Origin: Gautieria morchelliformis
Lineage: Eukaryota > Basidiomycota > Agaricomycetes > Gomphales > Gomphaceae
Length of the DNA stretch: 64,000 nucleotides
Direction: 5' to 3'
NCBI GenBank assembly: GCA_015179125.1
Contig: WHVA01000335.1
Span: 62,001-126,000 of the forward strand
Program-made: the position numbers and the translations under genes
Notes under the pieces: generated by a model
The model's input: the letters and a program-made list of their open reading frames with translations, nothing else
Databases searched by the model: none
What the model was told of the DNA's origin: nothing
Part shown: piece after piece, positions 55,359 to 64,000 of the stretch
Layout of the letters: each line of letters starts with the position of its first letter
Position numbering within the stretch: position 1 is the first letter of the stretch

Positions 55359-56958
55359 ATGGCTCCTGTTTTATCCAGATGCTCACGGGTGGAGATCACT
55401 GACGAAGCCGAAATCAAATGTCGCTGCCTAATGTTCGTCCTCAAAGCAGCTCCGGATGAGGATGAAATAAACACATGCGACGAGTGTACTCACAGTATCT
55501 CGTGGCACATCAACATCACGCCTCCTTCGTCGCCACCTCCTAGCGGGTTAACAGCAGCTAAGATGGACGCTATTCTATCAACGTACCTTAATGGCACCCA
55601 GCCTTCAGGGAACAACAGTGCCAGTGGCAGCAGTAGTGGCAGTGGCAGCAGTAGCAGCAGTGGCAGTGCCGCTATTGGGAGCGTCACCAACAAGCGATTC
55701 CAAGCTAAAAGCTCGGAAGGAGAAGCTAGAAAGGAGGCCCTCTCTGGTTTGAAGAAAACAGTTCTGAATCTGCAGTCAGATGAGGATTTCAGTCCGAAAG
55801 TAAGCTCACATATATATCAGATTCCCTATGAATAACGCTATCAACTGCAGGGGAAAGCTGCAGCGACGACTAAAGGGAAACGGAAGAAGCTTCTGGCAGT
55901 TGCCGGAGCTACCAGTACAGATGACAGGTTTACCAGCATCCGGATGATCATCTTCCTGCCTTACGGACTTAATGTAAGTTTCATTGCCTTCTCACTCACC
56001 TTTTTTCCTCACTTTCATTCCAGGAAGATGGTAGCTTGATAAGTACAGATGAGCCGACAGCACAACAGATTGATGAACTTGCAAAGCTCGGGTATGCTGC
56101 AATCAGAAGCCGGTACAAGTTCGGTGATAGCTGGGATGTCGATCGGATTGATCAGTGGTTGCGTGAAACATTACCGCTTCCATTTGAATGACTGGATATT
56201 GCTGCTGCGGACCTACCTGACCACAAGCACCAGTGGCGACTCCTCAAGACTCGCCGGTCGCACCTAGAGCTCCACCGTGAGATGCCCGACGGATACGACG
56301 TTAAAAGTGTGAAAGGGTGTAAGAGCAAAGGCTGGCAGGATACCAAACTGTTCTTTGGTAAGTCTAATATCCATTAAACCAGTTTATTAAGATTATTAAC
56401 TACAACTAATTAGTGACTCGCATCCCCATTCCTGAAATTATCGAGGCAATGGAAGATATCACCGTGCAAGCTCAAAAAGGAAAGGGCAAGGCTGTACGCA
56501 AACGGAGGGCAGGTAAGCTCACTTGCATGTCCACCTAAGCTGATTACTGACCATTCATTCTTAAGCCGATGCTGACAGCGATGACGATGTTTGTGTGGAG
56601 TCGAGCACTCGTTCAAAGAAGCAGAAAGTCACTCGAAAGAATCGTAAGTCATACGCACACTGGTTCTAACATACGAAATCCAGCGAACTTACAAATCACA
56701 GGTTTGAGCAATTCTGATGATGACTATGTGATGCCTGGCCCCTCTGGAAAAGGTAAGAAAAGGACTCGACACAACCACGACAATGATGATACAGCCTCAA
56801 TCGATACTGCTACTCTTGAGGAATCGTTCGACCGCTTTGAAGCCGTTTTTAAACCCGCACCCAAGTCCGGAAAGATTCATGATTACTCCACCCCTCCCGC
56901 CACTACTCCTTGCTTTTGGAACCTGAACCAGGGAGAAGATCAGTCAGATCTGCATTGA
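55359..56958 (+). CDS. Element X accessory protein with Cys cluster, right copy
   Basis: ATG at 55359, about 170 bases after the integrase stop and on the same strand. It starts MAPVLSRCSRVEITDEAEIK, then CRCLMFVLKAAPDEDE and NTCDECTHSISWH, a CxC...CxxCxH pattern aligned with the left copy. A Ser/Gly-rich linker follows (GSSSGSGSSSSSGSA), then basic blocks (GKRKKLLAV). The conserved block is AKLGYAAIRSRYKFGDSWDV, RSHLELHREMPDGYDV, KSKGWQDTKLFF. Nuclear-type basic stretches (KAVRKRRA, KGKKRTRH) and the C-terminal FDRFEAVFKPAPKSGKIHDY complete it. Six or seven short exons are implied and no stop was found within them. The family is unknown. Its role as a DNA-binding cofactor is inferred from position only. 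Confidence 0.65.
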
Positions 56959-57405
56959 CCATCACCTTCAAGCACCAATAATTCAACTGTTCCGCTCATT
57001 AATGATATTCTTTTAATAGCTTCATACCCTCCTAGTCCACTCTCCTGATCACACTCCTTTTTTAATAGCTTCAATACCCTCCTTTGTCTGCTCTCCACAT
57101 TATTATACTCTCTTTCCAACTAATAATAAATACATTTTAATTAAAAAAATATCCTCTCTCGATCAATAAGTGTTAGTAGCTTAGTCAACTAGGTGATGTG
57201 CATGCGCGACACTGACAATTCCGCTTGCGCAGGTTATGTTTTTTATAATGTGCTAGTGTAAAACTACATATTTTAGCAGGTGCGCGCCTTATTATTCGCG
57301 CGCACCTCTGTTTTTTTGGGTGCGGCATGTACCTTGCGGCGCGCGATATGTACCCTGCGGTGTGCGGTATGTGCCCTACGGCGCGCGATTTTCACTCTCC
57401 AGCAC

Positions 57406-57442
57406 GTGGGGTCAAGACTTTTTGTGCAAACCGACCGTCATA
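57406..57442. repeat. Right TIR of element X, right copy
   Basis: Inverse of 48964-49000 with a single difference. Confidence 0.9.
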
Positions 57443-57448
57443 GGTGAG
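57443..57448. repeat. Target duplication GGTGAG, right
   Basis: Identical to 48958-48963. Confidence 0.8.
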
Positions 57449-58060
57449 TACCTAGCACTACACACCTGAGTTTGAAGGGAAAATTGATAGGGTTTCCCTT
57501 CGAACTCAGACTACTATATTGGTCGACTGCGTCACGTGATCTCGCACGAGCAACACCTCCCTGCACATCACTAAAAGCGCGTGCTGGTGGCGTGACATTG
57601 TCACGCCTGGCATGTCTGCCGAGACACGCGCCTCCGTGGTTCACCCTGACCAAGGATCACCGTCGCGCTGCCACCCTGGCCTCAGGTGCCCACCAGTCGC
57701 CAGGGTGCCCTAATTTCACCAGTCCATGGCTAGGCCGCTCACGATCACGCTGCCAGGCTGGCCTCAGCTGCCCGCCAGCCGCCAGGGTGCCATGCCTTCC
57801 CCAGTCCATCTCTACGCCGCTCGCCATCGCTCACCATACTAGAGCCGGGGAGTATCACTACTCGCCGGCTCTAGTTTGGCAAGCAAGTGCAGTGGTATTT
57901 AGGACTAGGAGTACTGCTCATAACTTGAAGGCGAAACCCACTCGCCGCTGTTGAAGTTTGATCTGGAGTTCGATCACGGCGCCGAGCGGGTTCAAGACTT
58001 GGCAATCGGACTTCAAGTTTGTCACGGTGAGTCCGTATCCTTGACGTTCACCAACCCGAC
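57449..58060. other. Non-coding repeat-like DNA right of element X
   Basis: It includes a hairpin at 57466-57508 (CTGAGTTTGAAGGGAAA and its near-perfect inverse). Further on there are CGCCAGGGTGCC direct repeats at about 57698 and 57780. No gene was seen. Confidence 0.4.
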
Positions 58061-58620
58061 ATGCCTCTTGACTGCATCTGCGGCAGGGAGTTCACGCGGG
58101 ACAACGCGTTGACCAGGCACTTGTCAACGTGCTCCGTGCACCTCAGGGCTAACAGGGATGCCTCACGCATTGTCCACCGTTCCAACAAGTGAAAAGGCCC
58201 GGAGTCCGAGGTCACTGGCGGTGTCGATGACCAACGGTATGCCAAACGCCCACCCGGGGCGCGCCATGGCACTACTAGTGCGTCCCGGGAAGGTCCTGTT
58301 CGGCCACAACCAGGACCTTCCCGGGATGTTGGGATTGACTACCATATCGATACGGAGGACTATGGGCCGCATCTCGACGCGTATTCGGCAAGTATCTGGT
58401 CCTGCACTCTCTTACTTGCAACTGGGGGCTTACACGTGACTAGGCCTCCAACGATTGGACTGCTACCCTCGAGAATGCCCCTGAACCTCTCGGGAAGGGT
58501 CATCGTCGGCGAAGGCCTTCTCAGAAGGTGCGGGACATGTTGCCTGAAGGCCCTGCCACTTTGCCGGCAACCACACAAGAGCACATGTGGGACGCCGTCT
58601 TGCATGCTGCCCTTTTGCTT
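58061..58620 (+). pseudogene. N-terminal fragment of a Plavaka-like (CACTA) transposon ORF
   Basis: From the ATG at 58061 a zinc finger of the form CxC..x12..HxxxC is encoded (LDCICGREFTRDNALTRHLS, TC) before a TGA. Other frames continue with DTEDYGPHLDAYSA and DWTATLENAPEPLGKG, QKVRDMLPEGPATLP. A single finger at the very N-terminus followed by a Pro-rich segment with 'R.MLPE.PA' is typical of Plavaka ORFs in mushrooms. Several frame changes mean it is dead. The call rests on motif layout only. Confidence 0.45.
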
Positions 58621-59990
58621 ATTCTTTCTTCTCCGCGCCGCGCCTGCTTTGCTTCTTCTTCTCCACGCTGCGCCATGGCTGACCACCCCACTTTGCATTG
58701 CAATTGCATTTTAGACACATCATGCTCCGCGCGGCCCTCCTCTCGCCGCACTCGAAGCTGCTCCCCCGCAGCGTCATGGCGCCCTCCCCAGAGCCGGAGA
58801 CCATCTCCAACCCACATGATTGGCGGCGGCAGAGTGGCCGACGTACTGGCCATATTAACCTTTCGAGCATTAAGTGCACTGCCACTGGGAGGATGGCGGG
58901 GAAACGACTGCCGTGGAGAAGGCGTCGATGACCGGGAAGATGTACCAAACTTCTTGGCAGACGGTCGACCACGTGTACGGGACGAAGGCGACACCTCGTA
59001 TGTCAACACGTGCACGGGGCTCGCTGGCTTCAGTGATCGCCTGCGCCTGCGCAGTTCAGCGTGCAATCAGGAGCGGCAGCATCGTTAAGTGTGGCAAGCC
59101 GTTTGTGGCGTGTCTGGGGTATTATGCCGAAAATGTACATTATGATTACTATTATTTATGTAGCCACTATTAAGCTTGACGTTGAATGTCCTCCGCGCGG
59201 TCGGCATATAGACTCGGACTAATATAACGTATGGACGCGTTGTGGATCCATCACACGTAATCCACTGCGTCCAAGGTCACGTGCTCCCAACTACTTATGT
59301 TCGACGGCCACTCTTCGCCATGCCCAAGGCTTTTGTTCCCCACTTCCACCTCCCATGCCGCCCAGGTCTGGCAGCACTTGCTCGCAGCCCCACTCTGACT
59401 CCAGTCAACGACACACTGGGCCCCATGGGGTCGGGTACCTCTAGACCCGCTGGTCTGACACCGATGTCCCGAAGAACCCATGATGACCATGACCAAGATA
59501 AGGGAGAACCTGCCCTGCCTCGTGCTGGAGACAAGCGAGGTTGTTCCTCGACCAAGGTGGACACTAAGCGACCATGAGTCTTCTTATTGCGATAACTCTC
59601 CCACCTCCTCTGTAATGCCCTTGCAGCAAGCAAGTAGTAGACCCACTGTCCACTGCGGCACGTCATTTCAGGCGTGTGCATGACATGTGGGCACGATTCG
59701 GGCGTATCTTACAACAAGGCATATCATACAATCCCGACGACACCCCCGTGTGTACAGTGAGAGTCAATCCCTCATCATGAACTCCAGGTTTTCCTACTCA
59801 CCATGTGCTATCTAGAGAGAACTTCTACATCAACTTATACTTAGCCTAGAAAAGCTGCATCCTGGTGTCCATGAAGTGGTCCGCCAACGCGGCCTGGAAA
59901 CCCTCACCGACTTCGTACTGACTATCCACCTAGCAGACACAGACCGCTGACGTGTGTAGCTTGAGGGAAACGCAGTGATGCCCATGGAGA
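58621..59990. other. No supported gene
   Basis: Overlapping frames on both strands, none with recognisable domains. It is probably interior or flanking sequence of the decayed Plavaka-like element. Confidence 0.35.
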
Positions 59991-60330
59991 GGAATGAAAC
60001 ACATGAAGGACTACGCTCAGTATCTCAAGCCGGCATCTGATGCTTTCGCTCCCCCTTTAAGTCTCACCGACAAGGTCACCCGCGGTTTCAAGCATCCTCA
60101 ACTGGCACGCCTCGTGTGCCCTGTCGGCTGCTGGACGAGTTTGACAATGACGCCAGGTTTCATCCTCATCTACTCTGTATCGATGACTCCTGATCGCCAC
60201 CATCCATTGCAGCTTTCGCCAAAAACTCATAGACGGCAAGCGCATTCCCCACCCACATGACTGGCCCTTGCTTCTCTTCATGAGGAAACCTTCGACATAG
60301 AAGATCTTATTACTAGTTTCTTGCGCAATG
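59991..60330 (+). pseudogene. Internal fragment of a Plavaka-like transposon ORF
   Basis: One frame gives TRGFKHPQLARLVCPV; others continue AAFAKNLIDGKRIPHPHDWP-like text with stops between. The phrase G(Y/F)+HPQLARLLCP is a landmark of the central part of Plavaka ORFs. Stops and frame changes show decay. Confidence 0.4.
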
Positions 60331-60505
60331 AGATGCTGGTACGAGTAAGTCTCTAATTTCAGTCTCTGGGCTCCGAGAAACTCATGCCCCATGACATTGA
60401 ACCATTGTAGGGTTGGAGACTTATCTTTCAAGGACCCAGTGCAGTAGACGGGAAGGCGTCACACAAAGCAACCAAACGTGGCAATGCCCATATCAACGGC
60501 ATGAC

Positions 60506-60947
60506 TGTAAGGACCCGGCCTTTGGCCGGCTACTTACCGGTAGAACCTTCTTCCGAGCCCGAGCCTTGTGATATTCATGCCCGAGTACATATGATACTTA
60601 TCCGTGCCCGAGCCCGATCCTGAGCTTGAACTCATATCCGACCTCGATCCCATGCCCGTATCCCCTTAGTTACTGATTCCGCTCCATCACGCATCATTCG
60701 TATATTACCTCGCCCTGACCTCGGTCTCCTGACCCCGCCCTGACCTCCACTAATCTGTTCGCCCCTGACTTGCACCTCGTCCGTATATAACCCCCTTGTA
60801 TGCATTCCTACTCCTTAGTCGGAAAATCAACTATCGTGTCCCTTCGATCCCTAGCTAGTTTCTACGCCTCGCCTCTTAAGCTAGAACCTCGCCTCTTATT
60901 CGTTTACCTCCGAAGTTGGGACTCGTGCGTAGGGTCGGCGCAGCACA
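60506..60947 (+). repeat. Probable 5' LTR of a second Ty3/gypsy element
   Basis: It starts TGTAAGGACCCGGCC and probably ends GGCGCAGCACA, just before the gag leader. A TATATAA box sits at 60784. The pair LTR is outside the window, so both borders are estimates. Confidence 0.5.
60784..60790 (+). promoter_or_regulatory. TATA box in the LTR
   Basis: TATATAA preceded by CTCGTCCG, about 280 bases into the LTR, as expected at the U3/R border. Confidence 0.5.
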
Positions 60948-61110
60948 TAAGCTGAAGCCAAGTCCCTCTCCGACCTCCCCATCCAAACCTCGCCCTGTAA
61001 CCTCGGACCTTGACTCGGGTTTCGTCCCCGACCTCGGTCAACCTTACGACGGATCGTATCGTAACAGTATTTTCAGACTGCTTACACCCTACGTATCCCT
61101 TTTTTCACGA

Positions 61111-62340
61111 TGTCCATGATAACTCGTTCTCGCACCCTTCGGGTATCTCAGAACAGCGACGTTTCTCGGAAGCCCCCGATGACTCACCCCCGTCCCCGGG
61201 ATACCCCTAGCAGACCCCGCCGAGCCTAGTAACAAAGGCAAAGGTAGGGCTAACCTCGGTGACCCTTCAGGTGATCCAGGTGATGGCTCTAGAAGTTCTG
61301 ACAACGATCGGGACCTCCCCAACCTTCCGCCCGAGGACCTCGGTGACCTCGAGGACAACGAGCTTATGCGTCGAGTGTTCATCAAACTCGCGAAACCTCG
61401 CGAATCCGAAGCACGAGCCAAGGTCAAGGAACCGGATAGTTATGACGGTACTGACCAAGCCAAGCTTCGCACTTTCTTCCTTCAATGTGTACTCAACTTC
61501 AGAGATCGCCCCACCGCGTTCAAGACTGGGGCCTCAAAGGTGCAGTATGCTATTTCTTACCTGTCCGGCTCGGCTCTGCAATATTTCGAGCCGGCGATCC
61601 TCGGCGAAGTCCAACCCGAGCCAGATTGGCTCGAGGACTGGGACAGCTTCCAGGCCGAGCTCGAGCTTAACTTCGGCCCATACGACAACGCGGCCCAAGC
61701 CGAGATTGACCTCGAGAAGATCGTTATGAAAGAGCACCACAAGGCCGCGCGATTCTTTATCGATTTCGCCCGAGCTTCGACTCGGACTCAGTGGAACGAC
61801 GCGGCCCTCCGACACTTTGCCTACAAGGGCTTGGCCAAACGGATCAAGGACGACTTACTTCACTTCCCTCGATTCCGCAGCCTCGCCGAGCTTAGGAACT
61901 TCGCGCTGGAATGCGATAGCCGTTACTGGGAGCGAAAGGAATACGACGCCATGATCAATGGTCGTAGCTCCCAGCCTGCACGCACCACTAATCAGTCCAG
62001 TAGCAATGCCACTAACAACCACCAGTCTTCCAGTGGTTCCAATAACAATAAGAACCGCAACAAGACTAACAACAGCGGCAAGGGTTCCAACAACAACAAC
62101 TCTTCGAACAACAAGAGCCAGCCCGACATTTCGAGCAAACTCGGGAAGGATGGCAAACTGCTTCCCGAGGAGCGCCAACGCCGGGTCGACCAAGGACTTT
62201 GTCTGCTTTGCGGCACCAAAGGTCACGTCGTCAAGGACTGCCCGAAGAACAAGTCTACCAATAGTAGCGGTTCTAAAGGTCGGGCAACGAAGACCCCTAA
62301 CGAGGGGACTTCAGCCTCCATTACGGAGGTGAAAAAATAG
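61111..62340 (+). CDS. Gypsy gag polyprotein (second element)
   Basis: Leader MSMITRSRTLRVSQNSDVSR at 61111, then a frame change in a C-rich stretch near 61200, after which the frame is open to TAG at 62340. The gag core has SYDGTDQAKLRTFFLQCVLN, GSALQYFEPAILGE and DWDSFQAELELNFGPYDNAA. An Asn/Ser-rich linker follows, then a CCHC knuckle CLLCGTKGHVVKDCP. The frame change near the start could be real decay or mean that the start is further in (MRRVFIKLAKP at 61366). Confidence 0.85.
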
Positions 62341-62390
62341 GTAGCAACCTCGGAACCACACGATCCGAGGATTGCGGTAACCTCACCCGT

Positions 62391-64000
62391 GTGCTCAGAC
62401 TCAGTGCCGCTTCTCATTCATTGTCCAAAGATTCCCTTAATGTAGATCTAACCTCGCCTTCGCTGCCCAACGTCGTTTTTGTTGCATTAGTTGACTGCGG
62501 GTCCTCAGACTGTTTTATTGAATCCAGATTTGTCCAGAAGTACTCCATGCCTGCTTATCCTGTCTCTCCTATACCCTTGAAACTATTTGACGGTAGTACT
62601 AACACTACCATTACCCAAGCTCTAGACCTCTGCATTTGCTTTCCGACCGGCGAACAACAATGGGTTACCTTCTACGTAACCTCGCTCGACTCAAGTTGCT
62701 CGATGGTACTTGGCCACAACTGGCTCACCCGCTACAATCCGTCGATTGACTGGGTATTGGGCAGTATTACTTTCAAGACCATCGACCTAACAACGACTCC
62801 AGCGACCCCGGCGACGTCAGCCCGCTCAGCTTCGGCTACGACTTCGACCTCGCCTACGGCATCTTCGCCCCCGCCTCCGACCTCGCTTCCGAAGTTGCAA
62901 GCACCCCTCGTTCCCTAATCAATGCACCCGCTTTCATGCGCGCATCTAGATTGGAAGGGTCCGAAGTGTTTCAGCTCAATTTGGCTTCGCCTGAGCTCCT
63001 CGCCAGAGGGGCAACATCGGGAGGAAGCTCTTCCGAGCTTCCTGAGAACGTTAAGAAACATGTTCCCGAAGTATATCACGAATTTGCAGATGTGTTCAGC
63101 AAAGCACGCGCTGACACTCTAGCTCCCCACCGACCTCACGATATCAAAATCAACCTCGAAGAAGGGACCTCGCCACCAATCGGTCCCATCTACTCTCTCT
63201 CAGCTTCCGAACTCAAAGCACTTCGCGAGTTCATCGACGAGCATTTAAACATCGGTTTCATCCGACCTTCACGCTCGCCTCATGGTGCACCGGTATTGTT
63301 CGTTCGCAAAAAAGATGGCTCACTTCGGTTGTGTGTCGACTTCCGAGGTTTGAACAAAATCTCAAAAAAAGATCGGTATCCATTGCCATTGATTGCTGAC
63401 TTACTTGATGCTCCAAAGAATGCTCGCATCTATACGAAAATTGACCTTCGTCACGCTTACCACCTCGTACGGGTGGCCGAGGGTGACGAATGGAAAACCG
63501 CCTTCAGGACTCGCTATGGGTCTTTTGAATGGTTGGTTATGCCATTTGGTCTCACTAATGGCCCTGCTGCCTTCCAGAGATTCATGAACGAGGTGTTCGC
63601 CGACCTTTTGGACGTTTGTGTGGTGGTATACTTGGATGACATTCTAATCTACTCCAGTGACCCCTCCAAACATGTTGAACATGTCAAGGAAGTCTTGCGA
63701 CGACTACGACTCAACAACCTCTTCGCCAAAGAAGACAAATGCGAGTTCCATCGCGACTCGGTTGAATTCCTCGGCTACATACTCTCTCCCGAGGGCCTCA
63801 CTATGGCGGATGACAAGGTAAAGGTCATTCAAGACTGGCCTGAACCTCGCAAAGTTCGCGACATCCAATCCTTCCTCGGCTTCGCCAACTTCTACCGACG
63901 TTTCATTCACAACTACTCCGACATCACCATTCCTCTCACCCGACTTACCCGCAAGGGTACCCCTTGGAATTTTTCCGAGGATTGTCGACGGGCTTTCAAC
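62391..64000 (+). CDS. Gypsy pol: protease and reverse transcriptase (partial)
   Basis: The protease frame (62391-62918) has [20 protein letters not shown] and [17 protein letters not shown]. At about 62790 the sensible text moves to another frame ([20 protein letters not shown]) that stays open for 401 codons to the window end. RT motifs there are [66 protein letters not shown] and [17 protein letters not shown] looks intact. The shift between protease and RT frames may be a single mutation. RNase H and integrase are beyond the window. Confidence 0.88.

Larger units (their letters stand above)
48964..57442 (+). mobile_element. Element X, right copy: integrase-BTB DNA transposon
   Basis: Terminal inverted repeats of 37 bp (48964-49000 and 57406-57442, one mismatch) start TATGACGGTC.GTTTGCAC. 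They are flanked directly by the hexamer GGTGAG on both sides (48958-48963 and 57443-57448). Contents are a nested PIF/Harbinger element (49037-51946), BTB gene (-), integrase gene (+) and accessory gene (+). Without the Harbinger insert the element is about 5.57 kb. A long TIR, a 6 bp duplication and a DDE integrase-fold protein together define a cut-and-paste type DNA transposon. Confidence 0.85.
60506..64000 (+). mobile_element. Ty3/gypsy retrotransposon, 5' part (runs off the window)
   Basis: LTR, gag, protease and reverse transcriptase follow in Ty3/gypsy order on the plus strand. It belongs to a different lineage from the element at 30-36 kb: its gag is Asn/Ser-rich and its protease-RT spacer is long. 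Confidence 0.88.

Noticed and set aside
48964-57442. Treating the whole 8.5 kb as a PIF/Harbinger element because it contains a Harbinger nuclease
   Set aside because: The Harbinger has its own ends and ACT duplication at 49037-51946, while the outer ends have a 6 bp duplication and also occur in a related form at the copy without Harbinger.
1-64000. tRNA and rRNA genes
   Set aside because: I saw no cloverleaf with A and B boxes and no rRNA-like stretch. Reading by eye cannot exclude a tRNA; a tRNAscan run would decide.

Overview
The window is nuclear DNA of a filamentous basidiomycete, most likely an agaricomycete. Genes are cut by many 45-70 base GT-AG introns. The protein families are typical of that group: DUF6533 membrane protein, DyP peroxidase, NACHT-WD40 protein, chromodomain Ty3/gypsy, and Plavaka-like relics.

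Bases 1-20.4 kb are mostly host genes: the 3' end of SNU13 (+), a RING E3 ligase with a C-terminal membrane anchor (-), an 11-exon serine carboxypeptidase S10 (+), a DUF6533 seven-helix protein (+), a large NACHT-WD40 STAND receptor-like gene (-) and a secreted DyP peroxidase (+). Between them lie a copia gag relic, an acidic ORF of transposon type and several low-confidence exons.

Bases 20.4-64 kb are a nested mobile-element landscape. Two diverged copies of one element (21998-29065 and 48964-57442, called element X here) share the same three genes in the same arrangement. These are an HTH plus DDE integrase-like transposase, a cysteine-cluster accessory protein just downstream, and a BTB-domain protein transcribed divergently from the integrase. 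The ends begin TATG..GTCA. The right copy has 37 bp inverted repeats and 6 bp flanking duplications. The left copy is interrupted by a 1.4 kb solo LTR and the right copy by a complete PIF/Harbinger element, each with its own target duplication. Removing these inserts leaves about 5.6 kb in both copies. I do not recognise X as a named superfamily, and it is my main candidate for an undescribed system.

Between the copies lie a full chromodomain Ty3/gypsy element on the minus strand with ~490 bp LTRs, a hAT transposase gene, a decayed eIF3c (NIP1) pseudogene, a Ser-rich ORF relic, a homeodomain gene fragment and a 598 bp inverted-repeat element. The right edge holds Plavaka-like fragments and the 5' part of a second Ty3/gypsy element that runs off the window. 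A multi-level palindrome at 21.67-22.09 kb marks the left edge of the repeat-rich zone and seems to record an inversion.
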